DNA of 10,775 nt, from the NCBI GenBank assembly GCA_020719895.1, contig DYPM01000032.1, positions 5,460 through 16,234 on the forward strand, read 5' to 3'. Below, piece by piece: positions 1 through 7,414 of the stretch (position 1 is its first letter; each line of letters starts with the position of its first letter). The notes below the pieces were generated by a model, which made no database searches, had not been told where the DNA came from, and saw only the letters and a program-made list of their open reading frames with translations. Source of the DNA: Sulfurovum sp. GTDB taxonomy: Bacteria > Campylobacterota > Campylobacteria > Campylobacterales > Sulfurovaceae. Position numbers and translations under genes: made by a program.

Positions 1-55
1 CTGCAGTAAGGTTCACTTCAGATGGGATGGCAACGAGGTTGTAGTTGGTTGTATT
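1..55. repeat. 55-base direct repeat, copy at the window edge
   Basis: These bases are identical to 337-391, 336 bases away (exactly 112 codons). On the minus strand they encode the opening beta-strand segment of the eighth Ig-like repeat (NTTNYNLVAIPSEVNLTA). The window begins inside this copy, so how far the identity continues cannot be seen. Confidence 0.9.
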
Positions 56-2893
56 AATTGGTGTTACTACATTAGCAATAAAGTTGACTTTTACATCTGC
101 TGTTCTTGCAACAGAAGCATTTACAACTTCGAATGTAATGACTTGGTTGCCTGCTGGTCTTACTGCTGGTGCAAGATAGTTGAATACCACTTGACCATTT
201 GCATTGGTGGTTGCTGTGTAGCTGTTGAGTGTACCTTTGGCTGGGTCAAAGAAGTTTGCTTTGATTGCAACGTTAGCGACTGGTGCTTTGTTTTTAGTAT
301 CTTCAAGGAAGAGGCTCATTGCAACATCATTGATATCTGCAGTAAGGTTCACTTCAGATGGGATGGCAACGAGGTTGTAGTTGGTTGTATTTACTTCATC
401 TGTCACATTAATATCAAAAGCGATCTCTCTTGAAGCAGAAATTTTTCCTTTCTCATCAATATAATAAACAGGCATTTTGAAGTTATATATTCCTGTCTTA
501 GATGGTGCTTGATATTGATATGAAATATAACCATTTTTTGTAGTTGTGCCAATATTACTTGCCAATCGTCCATTGGATTCGACAATAAAAGACGGGATAA
601 CACAATCTACTGTGACGGTACTCTCTACTGTACCGCACGCCCTGGTATCAACAACAGGAATACCATTTTTAATCAATTGAATCTCAATAGGAAGTGTAGC
701 TCCTTTTGCAACAATGCCCGAAAGATTGCTCTCATTCACAAAACGATACGCCGAAACAGTAGCTATAGGAGCAATTTTAATTTCTATTTTTTCAGAGATA
801 CGTATGCCACTCTCTTTGATATTCATATAAGCAATAATATTCTCTGCATTGGTGATATTGGCAGGAGATTTATAGTTAAATGTCACTTTTCCTGATGCGT
901 CTGTAGTCGCTTTTGCTGGAGTGATTGAGCCATATTTTTGATCAATTGCACTGATAGAAACTTCTTTTCCTGAGACTCCCACACCATTTTTATCCAAAAC
1001 ATAACCGCTAATCTCTTCTTCTTGATTGGTGTGTGTCACGATAATTGGAGAGGTTATATAGGTTAGATTTGCGTCGAGTGGTTTGGTTTTGGCTTCAATA
1101 GAAATAGATACCATCTTTTTGATCTCTTTTCCATCATCTCCTTTAAATACCAATTCAATCAAATAAGTCGCATCTACAACAGGCAATGTTTCTAGAGCAA
1201 TATAATTAAATCTTGCATATCCGTCTGAACCTGTAGTAACGGTTGAACTCTCAATTTTTCCATATTGTGAAGAGATGCTTTTTGCTGATATCACTTTACC
1301 TGAAACTGGAATTCCGCCTTTAATCAATTGGATGGCGATCTCTTTGGTTTGGGCTGGATAATTGATGGTGATATTGTTTTCATTGGTCAATTCATATTCG
1401 GTCGCTTCTGCTTGAGGCGTCTGAAAACCCAATGTGATAATTTTTTGAATACCAGAACTTGTCTCAGTAATAGTGATATTTTTTTCAGACAAACCAACTA
1501 AACTTTCAGGTGCAGTATAAATGAATTCTCCTATCCCTTGGGTATTTGTGGTAAGAGTGCTTTTGTCAAACGAACCATAATCTTTTCCCTCTACAGAAAG
1601 GCTTTCAATCTTTATTTCGCTACTTACGCCATAATTTTTAGAGTCTACGGTTGATATTTTAAATTTTTTTGATTCTCCCCCTACAGACACTATCACTTTT
1701 GGAGGAGTAACATTCATGGTAGCTACAGATGACCGTACTATTGATTTATTAAAATACATACGAACACTCTTGGAAATATTGCTATCTTTGATCGATATAT
1801 TGAAATCAAATGCTTTTCCGTCTAACGCATCAAGATTATTTGGTGCTTGATAGATGAAAGTTGCAACGCCATTTGCGTTTGTACTTCCCTCATAATTTAC
1901 CATCTTGCCGTAAGTAGGGTTGAAATACTCTACTAAAATTGATTTGGATTCAGTAGGACGATTTTTGTTATTTGCGACATAGACATTGATTGTCTTTGTC
2001 TCGCTCGCAGTCGTGATATTGAGATCGGTTGGAATCACTTGCATGGTGAGTATTGTAGGATTTGTTGTAGCAGGCTTTATCTGAATCTTAATCTCTTTAG
2101 TAGATATGATTTTATTGTTTGAGATATAACTTGCTTTTAATTCTGTAGATATCAAACCTTCAAGAGAGGATGGAGCAGTATATTTGAAGATTGCTTTTCC
2201 ATTTGCTCCCGTAGTAGCTTGAGATGAAGCAATATCGCCATATCCTTTTTTTGGAGTCGAAATACTGACGCTTTTACCTGATACTCCAATATTGTTTTTA
2301 TCCACCACCGTCATAGAAATATCTATCGTTTCGCCTGCTTGAGTGACTATGATAGTATTGTCTGCATTTATTAATGTAAGTATTTCTTCTTTTGTGGAGT
2401 CCTGATCTTCGGTCTGAGGCACATCTACGACTGCTATCGTTCCGATTTCTGTGAGTTGTACTGAGTAGAGTATTTTATCTTTGACTGTTTTGGTTGTATT
2501 CTCTTGCGTAATACTCATATCCCCAATCAGTCTATAAGATAGTGTCTTGCATGAAGACGCAACATTTCCTTTGATAGCAAGTGCAGTAGAGATACCTACA
2601 TTACCAGAAAGAAGAATGGTGCTTGGAGTATAAATAGACTCAACACCACTACATCCATCAATCTGATACTTAAAGTTGCTAAGTTCTACATTGATTGAAC
2701 TCCCTGCTTTTTTTGTAAAAACAAGAGATGTTTGGAAACTGGTATTATTGTCTCCAAAATTAAGATCTGATCCTTTTACAGTAAAAAATTCACTGCTAAT
2801 ACTATCAAGCTGGGTAGTCGAAGTTACATCTTTGCTACATCCTCCCAAAAAAATTGCAAACAGCAAAGTTAGAATATTAAGATATTTTTTCAT
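1..2893 (-). CDS. Ig-like (Big_1/invasin-type) repeat lipoprotein, C-terminus missing
   Basis: I translated this frame by hand from the ATG at 2893 to the left edge and found 964 codons with no stop, so the gene is partial at its 3' end. Residues 1-19 are a lipoprotein signal peptide: MKK, a hydrophobic stretch, then the lipobox LGGC with Cys19 as the lipidation site. Residues 20 to about 165 form a unique N-terminal region with Cys81 and Cys115. About seven tandem Ig-like repeats follow, near residues 171-274, 280-384, 389-493, 496-601, 604-708, 710-830 and 834-944, and an eighth begins at 945. Most share a core of YG or NG, then TT..A.G, then F.Y.AP, typical of Big_1/invasin bacterial Ig domains. 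The start is supported by AGGAG five bases upstream. The spacing to the upstream barrel gene implies one operon. Likely a surface or periplasmic-facing adhesin or structural protein anchored by lipid; the ligand is unknown. Confidence 0.88.
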   Translation of the reverse strand, partial: MKKYLNILTLLFAIFLGGCSKDVTSTTQLDSISSEFFTVKGSDLNFGDNNTSFQTSLVFTKKAGSSINVELSNFKYQIDGCSGVESIYTPSTILLSGNVGISTALAIKGNVASSCKTLSYRLIGDMSITQENTTKTVKDKILYSVQLTEIGTIAVVDVPQTEDQDSTKEEILTLINADNTIIVTQAGETIDISMTVVDKNNIGVSGKSVSISTPKKGYGDIASSQATTGANGKAIFKYTAPSSLEGLISTELKASYISNNKIISTKEIKIQIKPATTNPTILTMQVIPTDLNITTASETKTINVYVANNKNRPTESKSILVEYFNPTYGKMVNYEGSTNANGVATFIYQAPNNLDALDGKAFDFNISIKDSNISKSVRMYFNKSIVRSSVATMNVTPPKVIVSVGGESKKFKISTVDSKNYGVSSEIKIESLSVEGKDYGSFDKSTLTTNTQGIGEFIYTAPESLVGLSEKNITITETSSGIQKIITLGFQTPQAEATEYELTNENNITINYPAQTKEIAIQLIKGGIPVSGKVISAKSISSQYGKIESSTVTTGSDGYARFNYIALETLPVVDATYLIELVFKGDDGKEIKKMVSISIEAKTKPLDANLTYITSPIIVTHTNQEEEISGYVLDKNGVGVSGKEVSISAIDQKYGSITPAKATTDASGKVTFNYKSPANITNAENIIAYMNIKESGIRISEKIEIKIAPIATVSAYRFVNESNLSGIVAKGATLPIEIQLIKNGIPVVDTRACGTVESTVTVDCVIPSFIVESNGRLASNIGTTTKNGYISYQYQAPSKTGIYNFKMPVYYIDEKGKISASREIAFDINVTDEVNTTNYNLVAIPSEVNLTADINDVAMSLFLEDTKNKAPVANVAIKANFFDPAKGTLNSYTATTNANGQVVFNYLAPAVRPAGNQVITFEVVNASVARTADVKVNFIANVVTPINTTNYNLVAIPSEVNLTA
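337..391. repeat. 55-base direct repeat, second copy
   Basis: Exact match to 1-55, in the same codon phase of the lipoprotein gene; it encodes the opening of the seventh Ig-like repeat. The match breaks at base 392 (t here, a at position 56). The older repeats (392-2380) resemble each other only at protein level, so these two units look recently duplicated or homogenised. Confidence 0.9.
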
Positions 2894-2904
2894 TTTTTCT
2901 CCTA

Positions 2905-3444
2905 TTAATAATTAAAATGCAAACCGAATACAACATCAGCAGAGTGATCAAAATTTTCCATTTGCGATGTAACCATATATCTATAACCCAAATCCAATGT
3001 AATCATTTGCGAAGCACTCCATATCATGCCGCCCTCGACCCCATAAAGAAACCCAGTATTTTCGTTTATAAAAGTACTCTCATAGTCTGCGTAGCTCGCA
3101 TTAAGTCCAACATAAGGTGCAGGATTTAACCCCTTTTCTTTCCCATCATTAAGAAGTAAATAATCTATCGAAAAAATAAACTTTTCAAGATTTTGATCTG
3201 CTTTGCTATTATCATATTGACTATATGTCAACATCGTACGCCAAACAAGATTTTCTACTCCGACACGAAATCCTAATTCTTTATCATCGCTCTCATGATT
3301 GTTTTCAAAAAGTGTATCTCCTTGAATCTTACTATAGCCGAGTTCCAATCCCAAGAATCGTTTTCCCTCTGTGACATTAAGTCCAAATAATGCAGATGTT
3401 GTCGTAAGCGAAAGTGTTACCAACGCAACCATAACTTTTTTCAT
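2905..3444 (-). CDS. Small outer-membrane beta-barrel protein
   Basis: A 179-residue protein. It has a Sec signal peptide (MKK, then a hydrophobic core to about Ala18 or Gly21) followed by alternating aromatic/hydrophobic segments typical of an eight-stranded barrel of the OmpA/OmpW-like fold. Examples are RFLGLELGYSKI, the ELGFRVGV region, PYVGLNASYADY and TLDLGYRY. It ends in VVFGLHFNY, with alternating hydrophobic residues and a terminal aromatic, as in the beta-signal recognised by the BAM complex. The ATG is preceded by AAAGGA at a normal distance (3452-3457). It is the first gene of a minus-strand operon; its TAA stop lies 11 bases before the lipoprotein start, and the next Shine-Dalgarno begins directly after it. 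Family membership is judged from fold pattern, not a specific match. A role as partner or stabiliser of the lipoprotein is inference. Confidence 0.8.
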   Translation of the reverse strand: MKKVMVALVTLSLTTTSALFGLNVTEGKRFLGLELGYSKIQGDTLFENNHESDDKELGFRVGVENLVWRTMLTYSQYDNSKADQNLEKFIFSIDYLLLNDGKEKGLNPAPYVGLNASYADYESTFINENTGFLYGVEGGMIWSASQMITLDLGYRYMVTSQMENFDHSADVVFGLHFNY

Positions 3445-3499
3445 GCCAAAATCCTTTGTAGTTATATAGTGATCATTTAGAGCAGTTTGATTTGAACGT

Positions 3500-3538
3500 A
3501 GAATAGCACATCTAAGCAGAAAAAGAGATAAAAAGAAA
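3500..3538 (-). promoter_or_regulatory. Candidate promoter for the barrel-lipoprotein operon
   Basis: On the minus strand an extended -10 box TGCTATTCT lies at 3508-3500, directly downstream of a T-rich stretch (A-rich on the plus strand, 3518-3538). T-rich tracts before the -10 box in place of a -35 box are typical of sigma-70 promoters in Campylobacterota. This would give a leader of about 50 bases. An alternative TATATA at 3468-3463 is too close to the Shine-Dalgarno to leave a usable leader. Confidence 0.45.
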
Positions 3539-3608
3539 TCTACAAATCCGCTCTTTTTATATTCTCTTTGGTGGCATCAAGCCCAACGAGAGATAAACTG
3601 CAAGATGA

Positions 3609-3643
3609 TTTGTTTTTTGTTTTTATTTCTTTAAGGATATGAT
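3609..3643 (+). promoter_or_regulatory. Candidate pgm promoter
   Basis: A phased T-rich tract at 3609-3632 is followed by TATGAT at 3638-3643, one mismatch from the -10 consensus. It predicts transcription starting near 3650, just before the Shine-Dalgarno AAAGGAG (3656-3662). There is no recognisable -35 box, as expected for Campylobacterota sigma-70 promoters. Confidence 0.55.
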
Positions 3644-3667
3644 AGCAAAAAGTCTAAAGGAGAAGTT

Positions 3668-5305
3668 ATGGTACATCTTACAGCAGGGTTCAAGGCAGAT
3701 CCAAAAATATTAGAGAACATTCCTGAACTTATCGTTGCTTACTACACATTACAGCCTTCAGTTGAGGATGCTACACAAAAAGTATCCTTTGGCACTTCAG
3801 GTCATAGAGGAAACGCTACAAAAAAAAGCTTCAACGAAGCACATATTTTTGCTATTACACAAGCGGTTTGCGAATATCGAAAAACCAACAATATCACAGG
3901 CACACTGTTTATCGGCAAAGACACGCACGCACTTTCGACTCCAGCTCAAATCAGTACATTACAAGTATGTGTCGCGAATGGTGTCAAAACAAAAATAGCA
4001 CTCAACAATGGATACACGCCCACGCCACTCATCTCATTTACGATTTTGGAAGCCAATAAAAATAACAAAGAGATTTGTGATGGTATCGTCATTACGCCAT
4101 CTCACAATCCTCCAAGCGATGGTGGATTCAAATACAATACGCCCAATGGTGGACCAGCGGACACTGACGTGACTGATGTTATTCAAAAACGTGCCAATGA
4201 GATTCTTGCCAATCATCTTGCTGATGTGAAAATAACTCCCGTATTTGATCTTTTTGCAAGTGGATATGTCGAAGAGTATGATTTTGTGACACCGTATGTT
4301 GAAGCGTTGGAGACTATTATTGATATGCGAAGTATCCAAAAAGCGAATCTTTTGATAGGCGTTGATCCTATGGGTGGATCAGGTATTGCTGTGTATGAAA
4401 AAATCAAAGAGTTTTATGGACTCAATATGGAGATTGTCAATCCTTATGTTGATCCTACTTTTGGATTTATGACTTGTGATCATGATGGCAAAATACGAAT
4501 GGACTGCTCTTCGCCTTATGCTATGGCATCACTCATCAAACTCAAAGAGAAGTTTGATATTGCTTTTGGAAATGATCCCGATTTTGATCGGCATGGAATT
4601 GTGACTCCGAGTGTAGGTTTAATGAATCCAAATCACTACCTCTCTGTTGCCATTTGGTATCTTTTTTCATATCGCATTGAGTGGAACAAAACACTAAAAA
4701 TAGGCAAAACATTGGTATCAAGCTCTATGATTGACCGCGTTGGAGAGTCTATCGCACGAGAGGTTGTCGAAGTGCCAGTTGGATTTAAATGGTTTGTTGA
4801 TGGATTAATAAATGGCGAACTCGGTTTTGGTGGTGAAGAGAGTGCGGGTGCTTCATTTTTGCGAATGGACGGCTCTGTGTGGTCTACAGATAAGGATGGA
4901 ATTATTCTCAATCTTTTAGCAGCAGAGATGACTGCAAAACTCAAAAAAGACCCTGGAGAACTTTATATAGATCTTGAAAACAGTTTTGGTAAATCTTATT
5001 ATGCTCGTATTGATGCTGTAGCAACACCAGAACAAAAAAACAAACTCAAAAAACTCTCTCCCCAAGATATCACAAGCGATAGACTTGCCAAAGAAGAGAT
5101 CATAGGAATTTTTACCCAAGCATCAGGAAATGGTAAAAGTATCGGTGGACTCAAAGTAACAACAAAAAACGGTTGGTTTGCTGCACGCCCCTCTGGAACT
5201 GAAGATGTTTATAAAATCTATGCAGAGAGTTTCATCAACGAAGAACATTTAGCGACGATTCAAAAAGAAGCACAAAATATGATAGATGCTGTTATTGGTC
5301 AATAA
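3668..5305 (+). CDS. pgm: Phosphoglucomutase, alpha-D-glucose-phosphate specific
   Basis: Interconverts glucose-1-phosphate and glucose-6-phosphate in the cytoplasm, linking central metabolism to glycogen and to nucleotide sugars for surface glycans. At 545 residues it matches the length and order of E. coli Pgm (546). The phosphate-binding start FGTSGHRG is at 41-48. The active-site loop TPSHNPP is at 143-149, with Ser145 as the phosphorylated serine. The metal loop NDPDFDRHG is at 302-310, with Asp303, Asp305 and Asp307. The sugar-specificity loop GEESAG is at 389-394, and the C-terminal phosphate loop RPSGTED is at 507-513. All key residues are present and the frame is intact. The ATG is preceded by AAAGGAG with a 5-base spacer. 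The GGDEF gene follows on the same strand after 56 bases with no convincing terminator, so read-through is likely. Confidence 0.97.
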   Translation: MVHLTAGFKADPKILENIPELIVAYYTLQPSVEDATQKVSFGTSGHRGNATKKSFNEAHIFAITQAVCEYRKTNNITGTLFIGKDTHALSTPAQISTLQVCVANGVKTKIALNNGYTPTPLISFTILEANKNNKEICDGIVITPSHNPPSDGGFKYNTPNGGPADTDVTDVIQKRANEILANHLADVKITPVFDLFASGYVEEYDFVTPYVEALETIIDMRSIQKANLLIGVDPMGGSGIAVYEKIKEFYGLNMEIVNPYVDPTFGFMTCDHDGKIRMDCSSPYAMASLIKLKEKFDIAFGNDPDFDRHGIVTPSVGLMNPNHYLSVAIWYLFSYRIEWNKTLKIGKTLVSSSMIDRVGESIAREVVEVPVGFKWFVDGLINGELGFGGEESAGASFLRMDGSVWSTDKDGIILNLLAAEMTAKLKKDPGELYIDLENSFGKSYYARIDAVATPEQKNKLKKLSPQDITSDRLAKEEIIGIFTQASGNGKSIGGLKVTTKNGWFAARPSGTEDVYKIYAESFINEEHLATIQKEAQNMIDAVIGQ

Positions 5306-5351
5306 AAAAGAGGCTTCTATCAAAAGAAGTACTCTAACATAAAAATATAGT

Positions 5352-5356
5352 GGGAG
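5352..5356 (+). promoter_or_regulatory. Ribosome binding site deciding the GGDEF gene start
   Basis: GGGAG lies five bases before the ATG at 5362. An in-frame GTG at 5350 would give four extra residues, but it overlaps this Shine-Dalgarno and has no good site of its own. The ATG is therefore the better start. Confidence 0.7.
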
Positions 5357-5361
5357 ATAAA

Positions 5362-6792
5362 ATGAAAACAAGTTTTGTATTTCATATAATGATTGCATCA
5401 ATCATACTTTTTTTTGTAGGTATCTTCTATCAAACACTACTCCAGTTACGATTTGATATTCACGAAGAGACACACAACCAATCACAACAGATATTCAAAG
5501 CCTTTTACGAACTCAAAAACTTAGAGTTGGAATTTTACTATGAAAAAAATGATGAATATATTGAAAAAATAAAACAATTCAAAGAAGAAAAAGAGGCTCT
5601 TTTATATACCGATTATTCAATGAAATTTCTCCTCATTAAAGTCTACTATCCACTTGAAAAAATAGAGATTCTTCAAGCCTATCAGAATCTTCTTTTAGAG
5701 TACCATCAATTGCTTGAACATATCATTTCTGACACCATCAAATTAGGTTTGACTCACAATGAAGGGTTGTATGGTAGCCTAAGAAGAGATGCACATACTG
5801 TTGAAAATATTGCAAAAAAGTATCAAGACGAAACACTAATGGTGCATCTTTTGATGATGAGAAGACACGAAAAAGATTATATGCTTCGAGGACTCAACGA
5901 ATATGTAGAAAAATTCAAAGCCAAAGCAATTGAAACAACACACTACATAGAAACCTCATACGCAACCGATAGGCTTCCTCTCGAAAAGTCTCTATTAAAT
6001 TATGTAAAAAATTTTGAGGCTTTTGTGGCTCTTTCTAACCGTATTGGCGAAACAAACCATTTGGGTTTACGTGCTGATGCAAAACAAATTCGTATTCACT
6101 TTGAAAATCTCGATAAAGTCACAACCCAAACTTATATCAAAGTAATAGAGTCGATACAAAAGACGATTTTTTGGATCAAAATATTGAATGTTATCAATCT
6201 TCTTGTGCTGATATTTTTGGTTTATTTGATAAAAAAAGAGATGATTTATCATCAAGAAAAAAATCCTCTCACAGGAATGAATGGCAATACAAAGATAAAA
6301 AGAAAGCTTCAAGAGTTGTTGAAATACAACGATGAAAGAGTTATTGCCTATTTTGATTTTGATAATTTCAAATCCTTTAATGACAAGTTTGGATTTAAAA
6401 TTGGCGATGAAGCTATCGAATATTTTGCTTTAATTTTAAATCAAACACTTCATGATAAAAGATTTTTTTTAGGACATATCGGAGGAGATGATTTTATTAT
6501 GATTTCCAAAAATGCCTCTTTCGAAATATGTTTAGAGAAGATAGAAGAATCAATCAACAAATTAAAACTTTTTGGAGAAAAATACTACACACAACAAGAA
6601 AGAGAAAAAGGATTTATTTTTCAAAAAGACAGGTATGGCATTGAACGTCAAATGCCACTTTTGGGTGTCAGCGTGGCAATTGTCCATCTTCAAAAAGAGA
6701 CAAAAATTGAATCTATCGATACACTCTCAGCCTATATTTCAGAACTTAAGCTCAAGTCAAAAGAAAATGGCATTGCCATTCAACATCTTTAG
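5362..6792 (+). CDS. Membrane-bound GGDEF protein with helical periplasmic sensor region
   Basis: A 476-residue protein, probably a diguanylate cyclase making c-di-GMP from GTP. TM1 is at about 4-26. A long, mostly helical periplasmic region follows, carrying the motif RRHEKDYMLRG at 167-177, which resembles HBM/four-helix sensor domains of chemotaxis receptors. TM2 is at about 269-291. The cytoplasmic GGDEF domain spans about 300-476. It shows NPLTGMNGN, FDFDNFKSFND (metal-binding Asp) and GHIGGDDF with the signature GGDDF at 374-378. No RxxD inhibitory site is seen at the usual place before the signature. The N-terminal LTGxxGN form and the conserved EREKGFIFQKDRYG and PLLGVSVAIV segments recall the GGDEF domains joined to EAL and CBS domains in other proteins; here it stands alone behind a sensor. 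Activity is likely but unproven because the signature is not the standard one. The stop overlaps purN by 4 bases. Confidence 0.85.
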   Translation: MKTSFVFHIMIASIILFFVGIFYQTLLQLRFDIHEETHNQSQQIFKAFYELKNLELEFYYEKNDEYIEKIKQFKEEKEALLYTDYSMKFLLIKVYYPLEKIEILQAYQNLLLEYHQLLEHIISDTIKLGLTHNEGLYGSLRRDAHTVENIAKKYQDETLMVHLLMMRRHEKDYMLRGLNEYVEKFKAKAIETTHYIETSYATDRLPLEKSLLNYVKNFEAFVALSNRIGETNHLGLRADAKQIRIHFENLDKVTTQTYIKVIESIQKTIFWIKILNVINLLVLIFLVYLIKKEMIYHQEKNPLTGMNGNTKIKRKLQELLKYNDERVIAYFDFDNFKSFNDKFGFKIGDEAIEYFALILNQTLHDKRFFLGHIGGDDFIMISKNASFEICLEKIEESINKLKLFGEKYYTQQEREKGFIFQKDRYGIERQMPLLGVSVAIVHLQKETKIESIDTLSAYISELKLKSKENGIAIQHL

Positions 6793-7340
6793 AAATGTAT
6801 CACTTTACGAATTCCTTCTTCTAAAGTTATTTTTTCGATACGACGAATCTCTTGATCATACGCTTCAAATGTTAGCGTCTCTTTTAAAATCTCTTTTTGG
6901 AGGATAATCTCACCGCCATCAAGTTCAGAGTTTACCCAATGCACGCTTACGCCACCTTCTAAGTGACTGTCGTCATAACTTCGTTCTATAGCATGAAGTC
7001 CTTTGTGGCGAGGAAGAAGAGAGGGATGAAGATTGATCGCTTTGAGTTGTTCTGTAAAAACAGACGTAAGTATCCGCATAAAACCAGCAAGCACGACGAG
7101 CGTCACTTCGTAATGGCTTAGTCGCTCCACCACAGCCTGATCAAATGCTTCTCTTGTCTCAAAAAGTTTAGAATCTACAATCTCAAGAGGAATAGCATAG
7201 CGATGGGCTATTTCTATCCCTTTGGCGTTTGGATTATTGGTGAGCGCAACGGCAATTTGAAGCTCATGATTGTGCATCGTATTGGCAATATGTGCAAAGT
7301 TGCTTCCTGTACCACTAAAAAGAATGGCTATTTTTTTCAT
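6789..7340 (-). CDS. purN: Phosphoribosylglycinamide formyltransferase (GART)
   Basis: Transfers a formyl group from 10-formyl-tetrahydrofolate to glycinamide ribonucleotide, the third step of de novo purine synthesis. Visible motifs are the phosphate-binding FSGTGSN at 8-14, the folate-binding AGFMRIL at 85-91, INLHPSLLP at 102-110, and ELDGG at 139-143. Asn103, His105 and Asp141 match the catalytic Asn106/His108/Asp144 of E. coli PurN. At 183 residues it is shorter than the E. coli enzyme (212) by its C-terminal tail, with the catalytic core complete. The ATG has only a weak GAGAA-like ribosome site. It lies 74 bases after the two-domain oxidoreductase on the same strand, so it may be co-transcribed or have its own weak promoter in that gap. 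It ends convergently with the GGDEF gene, leaving no room for a separate terminator. Confidence 0.95.
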   Translation of the reverse strand: MKKIAILFSGTGSNFAHIANTMHNHELQIAVALTNNPNAKGIEIAHRYAIPLEIVDSKLFETREAFDQAVVERLSHYEVTLVVLAGFMRILTSVFTEQLKAINLHPSLLPRHKGLHAIERSYDDSHLEGGVSVHWVNSELDGGEIILQKEILKETLTFEAYDQEIRRIEKITLEEGIRKVIHF

Positions 7341-7362
7341 CTGTTCTCGCTTTTTGATTTGA

Positions 7363-7398
7363 TGCTACTCCATACAAACAAGTTCGTTGAAAGTAGCA
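7363..7398. repeat. Inverted repeat between purN and the oxidoreductase gene
   Basis: TGCTACT at 7363-7369 and AGTAGCA at 7392-7398 form a perfect 7-base stem with a 22-base loop. There is no T-run on either side, so it is not a standard intrinsic terminator. It may be a weak attenuating hairpin, an operator half-site pair, or chance. Confidence 0.3.
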
Positions 7399-7414
7399 AG
7401 GCGTAATTATAAAC

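Noticed and set aside
143..895. Plus-strand frames of 96 and 72 codons and a minus-strand 66-codon frame at 403-603
   Set aside because: All are other-frame shadows of the Ig-repeat lipoprotein, whose frame is open from 2893 to the edge.
3541..3608. Possible small RNA or riboswitch in the divergent region
   Set aside because: Only a short interrupted GGC/GCC pairing is visible near 3570-3587; nothing matches a known riboswitch pattern.
5306..5341. Possible pgm terminator (CTTCT, 6-base loop, AGAAG)
   Set aside because: The stem has only five pairs plus one wobble, and no T-run follows; it is too weak to call.
5350..5364. GTG at 5350 as start of the GGDEF gene
   Set aside because: The GGGAG ribosome site at 5352-5356 overlaps it and is ideally placed for the ATG at 5362.
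6463..6470. Run of eight T in the GGDEF gene, just before the signature motif, as a phase-variation tract
   Set aside because: An equally long A-run lies in the housekeeping pgm gene (3830-3837), so such runs are ordinary at this base composition.
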